Shown here: positions 1 to 11,810 of the stretch, in pieces
Numbering within the stretch: the first letter of the stretch is position 1
How the letters are laid out: the number at the start of each line of letters is the position of its first letter
Source: Gnetum montanum
Taxonomy: Eukaryota > Streptophyta > Gnetopsida > Gnetales > Gnetaceae
Length of the DNA: 62,407 bases
NCBI GenBank assembly: GCA_015680685.1
Contig: MNCI01015912.1
Location: forward strand, 8,871-71,277
Direction: 5' to 3'
Made by a program: the position numbers and the translations under genes
The notes under the pieces: model-generated
The model's input: only the letters and a program-made list of their open reading frames with translations
Database searches by the model: none
What the model was told of the DNA's origin: nothing

Positions 1-844
1 TATAATGATAAGTTGACCTATGCCTAGGTTGATCAACCTATGGGTCTAGTTGATTGACCTTACAACATCTTCTTTTTCTTCCTCTTGAGATTCTTCTATA
101 GTTAGTTTAGTCAACCTATTCTAATGTTGGTTGAGTTGATAAGTACACCTTTCTAGCCTATTGAGATTATCCTACTCTTAGGAAGGTTAATGTTTATCAA
201 CGTTGATTAACCTAAGAAGTGTTCATTATTCTCTAACTTGTGCCTACTCATAGTTAGGTTAACCTTAAGGTTAGTCAATCTATGAAGTTGATAGGTTGAC
301 CTATAAACTATATGATTCTTAATTTTTCTTAATAGTCTATACATAGGTTAATCAACCTATCATTTGTCAATTTTGATACCAAACTTTAAGTAAAACCAAC
401 TTAATTACTAAAATTATTTTAGTAAAGCTTGTGAGGACATTAATAGCAAAACACAGACAATTGCATTTTTTCATTTCAAATTTCTAAATTAACTAGTAAG
501 ATCTTATAAACATCATAGGCAAAAACATTCCTCACAATGGAGGCCTAATTAAATAAATTTTTATCAATAAGAAAGGTATTTAACATGATCTTAAATGTAC
601 TTGATTTCTATAACATTAATTCTAAACATAAGTTACCTTAAATTTGCAACAAGAAAAAAACCTTCACAAGTTTAGATCTACTTGGTGAAATAAAAAGCAT
701 AAAAAAAATTCATAAATTAAAGGGCTTTGAAACCTTCATACATTTCATCAAACATTTCTATCAAAAGCATTCAGGATTATAATTGAGGTAAAAAACATAA
801 ATTATAAATATAATAAAACTAAAATTTAGGATTTTTGGATGCAT
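1..844. repeat. Left flank with repeated short palindromes; no gene
   Basis: Positions 1 to about 360 hold many copies of a short palindromic word. A perfect 16-bp palindrome, taggttgatcaaccta, lies at 25-40, a near copy taggttaatcaaccta at 344-359, and degenerate half sites lie between them. Positions 380-844 are AT-rich with no recognisable coding. This DNA was the target into which element E0 inserted. The palindromes resemble in style the repeated words in the U3 of LTRs elsewhere in the window, so it may be part of another old LTR, but I see no LTR ends. Confidence 0.4.
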
Positions 845-2264
845 TGTTACGATGGAAAATTTTAGTCATTGGAAAAACCAAGGATTCTTAGTCATAAGTA
901 GCCTTAACTTTAAATCCCCTGAGGCCTCCATGAGAAAAAGGTGATCCAGGGTGCCCTAGACAGTTCGGTAGATCACCCAGGGAGTTGAGGGGCATGAAAA
1001 ATTGGGGTAACAAAGCATGAAGATGTAGATCTATAAAGTAATGCATTAAAAATATAACAATTATCTTTGGAATTATACACAAATGAAATCATAAAATTTA
1101 TTAAATAAACAAAGAATGAGTTCAAAGGGGTGTACAAATTTGGTGCCCAAGAGGGGGGAAAAAGGGGGTTCACTTATGTAGGGGTTCAAAGCTCATTGAA
1201 GCCATGATCAACTCCATGATCTAGTATCTCTACAACTCTTCATGCTATTGAACCTTCTTTGTCACCTCCTTAGATCTAGAATGTTGGTTACTGCTATAGT
1301 TAGGAAAATGTGAAGGATTGAGGTAGCCAAAGTGCACCACACTAAGATTTGGGGATCCCAAGGGGGTAATGTTGACACCCAAAGTTCACAGATCTTAAGG
1401 GGGGAGTAACAAGGGGTAACGGGTTGCAGAGGTTCCATGCTACTAGGCCTAAAGAAGTTACATTTCTACTAAGTAGGATCTCTTGGATGATAAAATGTCA
1501 AGGGTGTTGAATTGTGAAACTGTGGAACCTTAACATGGTGCCAATGTTTGGTTTATATACAGTTGTGGCCATGATTTGGACTACAAATTGGCTTCAAATG
1601 GTTGACTGATTAGTTGCAAATTGGCTGCAAAATTGTTGACTGATTGGCTGTAAATTGACTTCCAAATTGCTGAAAATGAGCTTCCATGTTTAGGGTAGGT
1701 AGGTGAGATCCACCTCCATGCATCCTAGCTTTCTAGCCCCTCCACACTATTTGACCCCCTCTTTCCTAGCTAGTTGACCCCCTTCCAAAAGGGGGAGAGT
1801 GTCAATGTTAAGGGGGGATGGGTGGTCAGTGCTAGGGGTGAAGGTCAACTCCTTTAGATTGGGTCACCCATCTTTCCATTCTAGGCTTAGGTGAGTTCTA
1901 CCCCCTTGCACTCCTCCATGTTGGCCTTAAAGTCTGCTAGCTAGCTTACCCCCTTGCAAGAGGTGTGTCAGCATAGAGAAATGTATACCCCCTCCCCCCC
2001 CATAAAACCCATTAAATTATCATTTTTGGCATTCAAAAAGGCATTTTTGACTTCCCTAAGTCCAAATATAGATACTAGGTGACTCTTTTCACTTGGAGAA
2101 TGAGGCTTTGGTCACTTATGAAGAATTTTTCAATCCCAAAAGTATGAAACATGCAAGATTACTCATTTATGGGTTACAACCTTAACATTTACAATAAAAT
2201 ATTACCTTTAGTTTCATGGGATGAGATTATAAAGGTTTCAACATGGAAATTTTGTGGTGTTTCA
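845..2264 (-). mobile_element. 3' LTR of element E0 (Ty3/gypsy, Tat-like)
   Basis: The plus-strand sequence starts tgttacg and ends ggtgtttca, the TG...CA ends shared by the other LTRs here. A block at 900-990 (ccttaac..., gaggcctccatgag, gggtgccct) matches the R/U5 side of LTRs at 14582, 18022, 25572 and 28201. It is directly followed by a polypurine tract (minus strand) and then by integrase, so it is a 3' LTR of a minus-strand element. A TATA-like tttatatac lies near 1552-1560. The U3 (about 1675-1990) is rich in words such as ttacccccttg, also found in this element's internal array. Its 5' partner is outside the window. Confidence 0.8.
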
Positions 2265-2335
2265 TTGGCTCCTCTTTATTGGTATCTAGAGGATTGACCA
2301 AAGAGGCAATGACAAAGAATATAAAACACCACTAT
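2265..2335 (-). other. Polypurine tract and junction inverted repeat of E0
   Basis: On the minus strand AAAGAGGAGCCAA sits directly before the LTR start TGAAACACC, as expected for the plus-strand priming site of reverse transcription. On the plus strand ggtgtttca..cctcttt is followed about 50 bases later by gacaaag..aaaacacc, so the LTR edge and the tract form the arms of a long imperfect hairpin. The same arrangement is found at all five 3' LTR junctions in the window. Confidence 0.7.
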
Positions 2336-3430
2336 AAGTCCACCATTAACATTTCCTCTTTGCATTTGATGCAGTCATATTGAACCATGTCAAAGAGCAC
2401 TTGTGATCATGGGATTGGGCTATGATGGAGGAATGGTCATGGAGGCTAATGATGCATTCCGAGTGTTGTCACCATGGCTATAGTATGGTATTGACATATT
2501 TTAAAGTGTTGGTTGCTTGGAAAATGTGTTTGAGGAACCAAAAACTTCGCTCTAAGAGTTCTTCAAACATTAGGCTTTAAGGGTTCTCTGGCCATTTGGC
2601 TTCTTGGAATTTTGCTTCCCCTACTATTCTTTATTTATGGGGAGAGGCCTTTAATAGATTCCATTATTAGGGCCATTTTGACATAGTTTTCCCATTAAGT
2701 GAGTTGCATTACAGTCAATGGACTTAAGGGTTGTCCCATCGAATGAAGTGTGTTACACTTGATGGACTTAATGGTTTTCCAAGTAAATGAGTTATGTTAC
2801 ATTCAAGTGGACTTGATGATGGAGCATGCTAAGAAAATATTATATAACTATAGTGCGTGAGTGGAAAAAATGAGTTAACATTACTGCTTGAGGTATGAAA
2901 GGATATAATCAAGCTATGGGGGCTTGGCTCAAGGAGTAGTGCCAATGGGAGGATGATGGTACAAGTACTCTTGACATAGTGGGACAAACTCTCTAAATCT
3001 TGCACATTGAGGCCATGTGATGATTTGCTACTATAATGAGTTACATCCTTGCAATGGCCCCAAGCTTCATCTTGTAAACATGACTTCAAGATTACAAGAA
3101 ATCCAAGAAAAAAAAGCATGTTAAATCATGCCACATGGAGAATAAAACCAAGCCACCTAGGTCACCAATGTTATTAGTTTAAGGTGATGGTGGGCCATGG
3201 TGCTAGTTTAAAGGCTTGGTAAGCTATGGTGTCAAATAACGTCATAGTAGACCATGATGCTAGTTTAGAGTCTTAGTAGACTATGATTCTAATTTAAGGT
3301 ATCAACAGGCCATGATTCTAGTTTAAGGCATCAAAATGCCATGGTGTTACCAATTTTAGGTTTTGGTAGACCTTGTTGCTAGTTTAAGCCCTCAATAGGC
3401 CTATTTAAAGAAGGCTCACTTGTTGATGAT
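2336..3430 (-). repeat. 3' untranslated region of E0, with hairpin repeats at 3170-3410
   Basis: No reading frame is supported. The part at about 3170-3410 consists of degenerate copies, 35-45 bases apart, of a word like ctagtttaaggtcttagtagacc followed by atg. The same repeat family lies between integrase and the LTR in E1, E2, E3 and E4. The rest shows no feature I recognise. Confidence 0.6.
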
Positions 3431-4560
3431 CATCAACTACATGTAATATGAATTCAGATAGGAATGATTGACCAGATTGGCTAGCTCATTCCCTTTCACG
3501 TTGGCTATGCTGAATGCTTCATTACCATAGGCTTTAGTGATTAGGAAGGATCCTTCCCAATTGGCTGAGAATTTATCCACATGCTCATGAACAACTTTGA
3601 GGACTAGGTCACCTTCCTTGATCTTACACTTGGTTAAGTTATGGTGGTGTTGTTGTTTCTACCTCTCTTAATAACCTTCAATGTGAAGAAGTGCTTTCAT
3701 ACGTTGCTCCTCCATCAAGTCTAGGACCACTATCTGCAACTCCATATTTTGCTCATCATTGATGAAGTCAGTCAAGGCTACTCAAAGTGATGGCACCTAC
3801 AATTCAAGAGGTAAAACAACTTTAGAATCATAAACTAGGTTATAAGGGGTTGCTCCAGTTGTTGTGTGATAAGTTATTATGTAGGACCATAGTGGATGGA
3901 CAAGCCACTCATGCCATGTACACTTGCTAGTATTGAGCATCTTCTTTAGTAAGTTGATAACGGCCTTATTGCTTGCTTCTACTTGTCCATTGGCCTAAGG
4001 ATGACAAGGTGATGAGAAAGAATGCTTAATGCCTAGGTTGTGACAAAAATATTTCATTTCATGGCTACTAAATTATGGTCCATTATCTATAACTATGATC
4101 ATGGGTATGTCAAAATAGGCTATAATGTTATCTAAGATAAATCTGAAAATTGTTCAAATGTAGTCTTCCTTAAGAGAATAGCCTCAACTCACTTCATAAA
4201 GTATTCAGTTGCAGTGATGATGAATCTATGATGTGTGGAAGACTTGGATGTTATAGGTCCAATGATATCCAACCTCCATCATTGAAATGGCCAAGTGATT
4301 TAAGTGGTATGTATCTCCATTGGTGATATGTGTATAAGGTTACTATGTAATTGGCACATGTCACAATGCTTAACCTTTTGCATGTAGTCACTTTTCATAT
4401 GGGGTTGTTAGTAACCAAACTACCTAATCTTAGTAGCCATATCTCTTCGTCCTATATGTCCCCCACAAACACCCTCATGAACCTCCTCTAGGACTATTCT
4501 AGCTTTGATTTTACCTAAGCACTTTAGTAATATACTATCATAGGATCATTGACATAATGA
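3430..4560 (-). pseudogene. Integrase remnant of E0
   Basis: Reading leftwards from about 4450, the minus strand gives a zinc-binding end (PHMKSDY then CDMCQ), the core with LDIIGPI near 4245, VIDNG near 4085 and GQVEA near 3990, and a C-terminal GDLV..NWEG-type module near 3600-3440. These match the D,D(35)E residues and the C-terminal module of Ty3/gypsy integrase. The frame is broken by several stops and shifts, so it cannot make a full protein. It integrates element DNA in intact relatives. Confidence 0.75.
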
Positions 4561-4639
4561 GTTAGCACCTATGATGAGATACTACTTTGATCTTTTTTGC
4601 ACATTGTCCTTTTGGGTAGCTATCAGGCCTTGTGAAGAC

Positions 4640-5300
4640 ATATAATGCATAAGGTAAAATTTGATATCATCATACCACTCCCTAGCAAGAGTAGTATGGA
4701 CAATGGCTACAGTGGTATCTTCAATGTTTTATGTGATGAGAACAATATAGTCCACGATTAAGGTGGGCAACTTATTAAACACATCTGGCATCACATTGAG
4801 AGCTAATGTTGCAATTGTGTCAGCTATGGTGTTCTTTTTTTTTAGGTACATGTTGGATATCAATGTTTGCAAAATATTGTAACAGTTGCTTTCCTAAGTC
4901 ATAGTATGGTTGTAAGTGTTTGGCTTTACACACATAGACTTCTATTACTTAGTTAACCATAAGTTGGAAATCACCTCTAATCGCTAAGCATCTAATTCCT
5001 AGTTATGAGCTACCATCATTTCCCTAATCAAACCCTCATATTTCACTATGTTGTTGGTATATGAAAACTCAAAACGATAGGCAAAGGGTTGGATTTGACC
5101 AAATGGAAATGTTATGATGATAGCAGGACTGGCCCCATGGGCAGTTGAAGCTCTGTTAAAGGTCATGACTACCTCATAACCCTTAGGTACTAGGCTAACA
5201 ATACTAATATGCTCATAAATTAATTTAGGGTCTATGGTTTCTTGGTCATTAATAGGTGAAAATATAAGTTGTATTACTATAGCTTGACCTTTCATTGAGG
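4640..5300 (-). pseudogene. Second (archaeal-type) RNase H remnant of E0
   Basis: The minus-strand ORF at 4999-5295 contains FNRASTAHG, YRFEFSYTNN and YEGL, and the region to its left encodes the degraded GD-QLV and ALATLA parts. This matches the extra RNase H found after the normal one in Tat-lineage elements. The first catalytic Asp is changed to Asn in FNRAST (usual form FDGAST), and stops are present, so it is inactive. In intact elements the domain may help remove RNA from the cDNA hybrid. Confidence 0.7.
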
Positions 5301-6560
5301 ATTGAGAGATGTAGTGAAGGTCAAACTTTGTAGTTATGGCTTTCCATCATGCTATGTAGCTACTCTTATAGATCTTGGTCATTATGGCTTTGAGCACGTT
5401 ATTTTTTCAAATGACATTAACTTGGCTTTTGAAGAGGTAGTGTCTCCACTTCTTTAATCAAAGACTAGTGCTAGACAATACTTCTCCACTTCAGTGTATT
5501 AAGTTACATGGGTAACTAATCTATGGCTAAGATGGTACACTATAATTTCCACTCCATCATCACATTTTTGGCAAAGTAGAGAGGCAATGGATATGCTAGA
5601 GATGGCCCAGTAGATGTAAATATGTCTACTTTCTTGTGGAGGCTAGATTATCAGTAGTTGTATCATATCTTGTTTAAGAATTTCAAAGGCCTCTTGACAT
5701 TGAGTTATCCACTTATAATGAACCCCTTTCTAAAGCAAGTGTTGCATGGACTATAATATATTTGTAAGCCTAGTGTTAAACCTACTAATAGATTGCAATC
5801 TTCCTTGCAATCCCCAAATCTCCTTAAGGTTGGTAAGCATTGCTAATTTGGATATGGCCTTAACCTTATTAGGATTGACATGTACCCCTACTTCAAATGC
5901 AACAAAGCCAAGCATCTTACAAGTCTTGACACCAAAGACACACTTCTTGGGATTGAACCTAAGCTCATATTTGAGGCACCATTAGTCATTAGCATGGTTA
6001 CTATCCTCTTGGAACTTAATGGCTATGTTATCCACATAATCGTTAAGCAAACCTAACATGTAATCACTGATGATATAAGTTATGGCTTGTTGATAGGTTG
6101 CTCTTGCATTCTTGAGACCAAAAGGCATCATAGTATAGCAAAAGGTTCCCAAAGGGGTGATGAAGGTCATGCTAAGTTGGTGCTCTAGGTTGATCCTAAT
6201 TTGGTTGTAGCCTAAGAATCCATCCATAAAGGATAATAAGGCATGCCTAGCCATGGTATCGATAAGCTGGTTAATACTAGGAAATAGGAAGCCATCCTTG
6301 ATAGCTTCTTTATTTAGGTGTCAAAAATTGATGCAAATACAAATATTCTCACTTTTCTTAGGGACAACCACTATGTTGGAAACCCATTTTGCATAGTCAA
6401 TAGCTCTAATGAAACCAACTTGGTAGAGCTTCGAGATCTCATCACAAACTACCAAGGACAAATCAAGTCTTATCTTAAGTACTTCTTGCTTAACTAGCCT
6501 AATGCTAGGGTCTAGTATGATGTTATGTTATACTAAGCATGGATTTAGGCCTTGCATATC
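5301..6560 (-). pseudogene. Reverse transcriptase and gypsy-type RNase H remnant of E0
   Basis: The frame at 5982-6254 reads SFMDGFLGYNQI, then FITPLGTFCY, MPFGLKNA, and the catalytic box as YVDN near 6027-6041, where the canonical second Asp is Asn. The palm and fingers continue right to about 6560, and connection plus gypsy RNase H continue left to about 5420 (YYLSHAL-type words are degraded). Multiple stops break it. The motif spelling is typical of Tat-lineage RT. Confidence 0.8.
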
Positions 6561-6900
6561 TTCGTATGACTACAAAAAGGCCTTCATGTTGCATTGTAGG
6601 ACCTTAGTGATGTCTTGAGCTTTTTGACATTCTAGTGAGGAACTTAGTTTAAGGGCTTTCTTCTCACCACTATGTGTCAAGGTAGGAACCTCAACCGAAG
6701 AGTCCTTGGTTATGTCACCCACCTCTAAGTCAAGGATTTTGACTAGGTTTTCAGGCCACTCTAGGGGTTTCTCTATTAAGGCTATAAGGTCGATACGACT
6801 CTTAGGCTTAAGACCTAGGCAATTAGGGTCAATATACCATTCCACATCATTGTGAGTCCCACTTAGATTCAAAGGTAGATTGATCAACTCCTAGGTACTC
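6561..6900 (-). pseudogene. N-terminal part of pol upstream of RT, E0
   Basis: The minus-strand ORF at 6570-6887 (105 codons) resembles the N-terminal pol segments of E1 (31115-31414) and E3 (44230-44652). Shared words are IDLIA, WPENLVK.LDLEVGDIT, EVP and ALKLSSSLE. In E3 the same segment begins with an ATG and leads into RT. I do not recognise a named domain. It appears to be the linker before the RT fingers, and it starts at the spacer that separates pol from the antisense gene. Confidence 0.65.
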
Positions 6901-7429
6901 ATACATTGATCTTGCATGTCAACCAAAAGCATATTAAGTGGAGCCTGAATAAAAATTAATAAACAATGCTTAAAATTCTATAAAATCATGCAAATACATT
7001 CTATTCTAATGCAAACAAGGTCATCCAAGGCTATAAATAAGGTAAAAGTGAGCAAACAAAGTGCAATAGAGGCCAATTAAGGGTCAAACAAGGAAAACAC
7101 AAGGGTTTAGATTGCAATCAGTCAATAACGGTTATTGTTTTGTCAGTTTTAGGCCTTGGAAATACATAATATCATGGTGAAAAATAGTGGTTAGGGAAGG
7201 TCAAATCCCACTATTTGACATTAATAAAAGGCTAAAAAAGAAAAATACAATAAATAAATAAATAAAGTATAAGGCTATGTAAAGCCTACAAGAAGGTTAT
7301 GAGGGTCAAAAATGCAACATAAGGCTAAAAACTAGTTGAAACATCAAGCAAAAAATGCTACATTTGGTCAAAATTGGCTAATATAGGTCAAAAGAAATTG
7401 GTTTTTGCAAATTTTAGGCCTTAGCAGGC
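6901..7429. other. Spacer between pol and the tandem array of E0
   Basis: AT-rich, no supported gene. One degenerate hairpin-repeat unit (ttaggccttagcaggccatgg minus its first base) sits near 7412-7432 at the end of the spacer, as seen upstream of pol in E1 and E3. Confidence 0.4.
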
Positions 7430-10420
7430 CATGGTTCAGGGTTGTAGGGCTATTAGATGGATTTGAGTATCAGTCCTGGTTATTTTTGGGCTTTTTGGAC
7501 CTAAGAAAATAGATTTAAAGCTTCTATGTTGAGAACCCCTTGTTTCCATGCTGAGTGCCCGCCCCCCTCTAGGGAGGTAAGCCAACATGGAAGGTTCTAA
7601 GGGATTGAGTTTTGATGAATTTTGATTAGTTTTTGACATGCATGTGCATTCTCAAGGTTACTGGTGCTATTGGGCATGACCTAAGATCGAAACTTATTAA
7701 TTTTAAGGATTTCTAATTAGTTTTTATGGTTAACCCCTTATTTCCACACTGAACCCTCCAAGGGGATTAGCTAGTATGGAAGATTTTAAGGGACTAATTT
7801 TGATCAATTTTGGGCATGCATGTGCATTCTTGGGGTTGCTGGTGCTACTGAACATTGCCCAAGATTAAAAGTTGTTAATTTTAAAGTTATTTTATGGATT
7901 TTCAAGGTTACCCCCTTGTTTCCACACTGAGCCCCCCTCTAGAGAGGTATGATAGCATGGAAGATTCTAAGGGATTGAGTTATGATAAATTTTGATTAGT
8001 TTTGGGCATGCATGTGCATTCCTAGGGTTGTTGTTGCTACTAGACATTGACTAAGTCCAAAACTTGTTAATCTTAGGTATTTTAATTGGTTTTTATCATT
8101 AACCCCTTGTTTCCACGTTGAGTGCACCACCCCTCCCACCTTCAAAGGCGTAAGCTAATGTGGAAGATTCTAAGGGACTCATTTTTCATTAATTTTGATT
8201 AGGTTTGGACATGCATGTGCATTCCCAAAGTTATTGGTTCTACTAATCATTACCCAAGATTAAAAGTTAATTTTAAGGTTATTTTATGGATTTTCAAGGT
8301 TATCCCCTTGTTTCCATGCTGATCTCCCCATCCAAGGTAGTAACACAATGTGGAAGATTCTAAGGGAATGAGTTTTGACAAATTTTGATCAATTTTAGGC
8401 ATGCATGTGCATTCCCTAGGTTGTCGATACTACTAAACATTACCCAAGATCAAAACTTGTTAGTTTTCAGGTTTTTTAATTCATTTTTATGGTTACCCCC
8501 TTGTTCCCATGTTGAACCCCCCCTCCAAGTGGGGTAAGCTACTATGGAAGATCCCAAAGTATAAATTTTTGATAAATTTTGATTAGTTTTGGAAATGTTG
8601 CTAAGCATTGCCTAAGATTGAAAGTTGCAAATTTTATGGCTTTTTGATTAGTTTGTGAGGTTATCCATTTTTTCTATGTTGAGTGCCCCCGCTCCTCCAA
8701 GGGGGTAAGCCAATGTGGAAGATCCTAAGAGACTAATTTTTGACTAATTTTGATCAATTTTGGACATGCATGTGCATTGCTGAGTTTGCCAATGGTGCTA
8801 ATCATTGCCCAAGATCAAAAGTTGTTAATTTTAAAGTTATTTTATGGATTTTCAAGGCTACCCCATTCTTTCTATGCTGAGGCCCCATTTTGAGGGGGTA
8901 ATTAGCATGCAAGATTCCAAGGGGTTGATTTTTAACTAATTTTGATCAATTTTGTGCTTACATGTGCATTCCCAGGGTTACTAATGCTGCTAGGCATTAC
9001 CCAATATAAAAATTTGTTATTTTTAAGTATTTTAAATTACTTTTAGGTTACCCCCTTATTTCCAAGCTAAGCGCCCCCTCCAAGGAGGTAAGCTAACATG
9101 GAAGATCCCAAAGGACTAATTTTTGACTAATTTTGATCCATTTTGGGCATGCATGTGCATTCTCAAGGTTGATGATGCTACTGGACATTGCCCAAGACCA
9201 AAAGCTATCAATTTTAAGGCTTTTTATTAGTTTTTTTTGGATTATTCCCTTGTTTCCATGTTGATCCCCCCATCAAGGGGGGAGGGGAGGTGGTAAGCCA
9301 ATATGGAAGATTCCAAGGGGTTGAAAATTGAAAAATTTTAATTAGTTTTGGGCATGCATGTATATTCCTAGGGTTGTTAGTGCTATTGGACATTGTCCAA
9401 GATTGAAACTTATTAATTTTAAGGATTTTTGATTATTTTTAATGTTACCCATATAATTCCATGTTGGGACCTGCTCTAAAGGGTAAGCCAATATTGAAGA
9501 TCCTATGGAACTGATTTTTGACTAATTTTGATCCATTTTGAGTATGCATGTGCATTCTTGAGGTTGTCAGTGTTACATGACATTGCCCAAGATCAAAAGG
9601 TATCATTTTAAGGTTATTTTATGGATTTTCAAGGTTTTTCCCTTGTCTTCTCACTAAGCCCCCTCTCCAAGGGGTAAGCCAACATGGAAGATTCCAAGGG
9701 GTTGAAAATTAACAAATTTTAATTCGTTTTGGACATGCATGTGCATTCCCAAGGTTGCCAATTTTGCTAAACATTGCGCAAAATTGAAAATTGTCAATTA
9801 TAAATATTTTTAATTAATTTTTAGGATTAATCCCTTGTTTCCATGATGAGCCCTCCCACCTCTAGTGGTGTAAGCTAGCATGGAAGATTCCAAGGGGCTA
9901 AGTTTTGACAAATTTTGATCAATTTTGGGCATGCATGTGCATTCTAGGAGTTGCTAGTGTTGTTGATCATTGCCCAAGATGAAAAGTTGTTAATGTTAAG
10001 GTTATTTTATGGATTTTCAAGGTTACCCCCTTGTTTCCATGCTAAGCCCCCCTTCCATGGGGTAATCTAGTGTGGAAGATCCTAAGAGATTGAAAATTGA
10101 AAAATTTTAAATTAGTTTTGGGCATGCATGTGCATTTTGGGGCTTGCTGGGCATTTCCCAAGACCAAAAGTTATTAATTTTAAGGCCTTTTTATCATTAT
10201 TTTGGGTTACCCATATATTTCCATGCTAAGCCCCCCTCCAAGGATGTAAGCGAATGTGGAAGATTCAAAGGGGTTGAAAATTGACAAATTTTAATTAGTT
10301 TTGGACATGCTTGTGCATTCCTAGGGTTGTTAGTGCTGTTGGACATTGCCCAAATCAAAACTTGTCAATTTTAAGTCTTTTAAATAGGTATTTTATGGGT
10401 ACCTCCTTTTTTCCAAGGTA
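7430..10420. repeat. Tandem array of about 15 units of ~190 bp inside E0
   Basis: The core word catgcatgtgcatt, or a close variant, recurs near 7640, 7815, 8008, 8211, 8400, 8765, 8953, 9149, 9354, 9543, 9735, 9931, 10117 and 10306, spacings of roughly 175-205 bases, with one unit near 8590 lacking the word. Each unit also holds a tacccccttgtttccatgctgag block, a ccaaggggtaagcc block and tggaagattccaagg. Units differ by many substitutions and small indels, so the array is old. It lies in the spacer between pol and the antisense gene and shares the ttacccccttg word with the U3 of E0's own LTR. Confidence 0.85.
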
Positions 10421-11810
10421 AGCCCCACCATAGCTGCCCCCCCACATTCCCACAATGCCCCTCTATGGGACTAAGCTAGGGGGTAATAACTAAGGGGGTT
10501 ATCAACCACCAAAGGTTATGGAGGGGCACCAAGGTTGTTAATGCAAGAACTGTGGTCACTAGAATTTGGAAAGAGGATTTTTATGTTATACCCCCTAAGC
10601 CCCCACATTATCCCCACATTGGAGAGCATGGAAAGGAGATTCACCAATGTGGGATATGATAGAAGGTTGCAAATTGGCTTATTCTAATGCAAAAGAAAAA
10701 TAAGCTATTGGAGGCTATACAAGAGTATAAAGTTCCAATATGTAACTAGGTGATAAATTTATGGAATTTTGTGTCACCCCCATCTATGCATGCTAGGGTG
10801 AAGGTGTATAGCATGCATGAAACATCCCCCAACATGGAATCATGAAATTGAAAGGTTTTAACCACCTTTGAGTAGGTTTTCCAAGGTTTAGGGGTTGTCG
10901 AGAGTGATTGGATAGATTCTTGATAATGTGGGCCTCTTCTAGGGGTTAGATTTGCTGTGTGATAGGTAGTGGGGGATATGAATGAGGGTTAACCTCCCTT
11001 TGTTCCATGCTGAGGCCCCCCCCCCTCTAGGAGGATAAGGCAATGTGAACACCCAAGGTGACTATTTTAAAAAAAGTTTGACCCCTTTTCAAAGCTTGGG
11101 GTTGGATGATGTAAGTTACAACTACCAAACATGGCAAGAAAGTTAGTCTTTTATGGTTTTGAGAGGTAGAATATATCCATCCATATTGAGTATAGTACCC
11201 CCATTATGGATGCATGGCGGTTAAGGCTTGGATATGATTCTATATGTTGAAAGGGTCAAAACCCCAGTGTTAATATAGTTTGTAACCCAAAAACACCATG
11301 TGTAAGGGCGTAGGGTGGGACCCATGGTTTTATAAACTCAAACATTAAAAAATTAAGAAGAAAAAGTCAATTTCTATTTCCTACTCACCACTCCTAGCAT
11401 GGAGAATATGTTCCCCCCTTTGGACTTTAGTGTATGTGAAGTTGTCATACACAGAATTAGCAAGTAGGTGTTTGGAGTGGAAACACTAGGTTTAATGGAT
11501 TTTTAATGCTAAAAATTGCACAAACTCATCACAAACCACCATTCCATCAACCAAAATAGTGGAGGAGAGCATTAGCATTAATTGTTATAGAAAACTTGCA
11601 AAATTTCACCATTGAAGCTTTTCATTCTTCTCTTGGCTAGTTTGGAAGCTCAAACTACTTTTGATTTCAAGCCTTCTTCCAATGTTGATAATCATGATGA
11701 AGAAAGGTAGAAAAAATCCTAACATTTGAGCATCAAATGAAGCTTCCAAGAGGATCTCCACCTTTCCTAGGGCTATTTCCATTTAATGAACCTCTTCATT
11801 AGTCCCAAGG
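10421..11810 (+). promoter_or_regulatory. Putative promoter and first noncoding exon of antisense gene, copy 1
   Basis: No coding frame stands out. Remnants of the array words persist to about 11040. A TATA-like ttttataaac lies near 11325. A plausible 5' splice site, ccaag|gtaggcc, is near 11811 and would start a long intron ending at the clear acceptor before 13266. This layout (TATA, ~300-450-base leader exon, intron over 1 kb, first coding exon) is similar in E3. The leader exon is inferred from position only. Confidence 0.35.

Noticed and set aside
360-400. Copia-like primer-binding site (tggtatcaaa on the minus strand near 365-378)
   Set aside because: No LTR end in CA is next to it and no copia coding is nearby. 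A short match by chance is likely.
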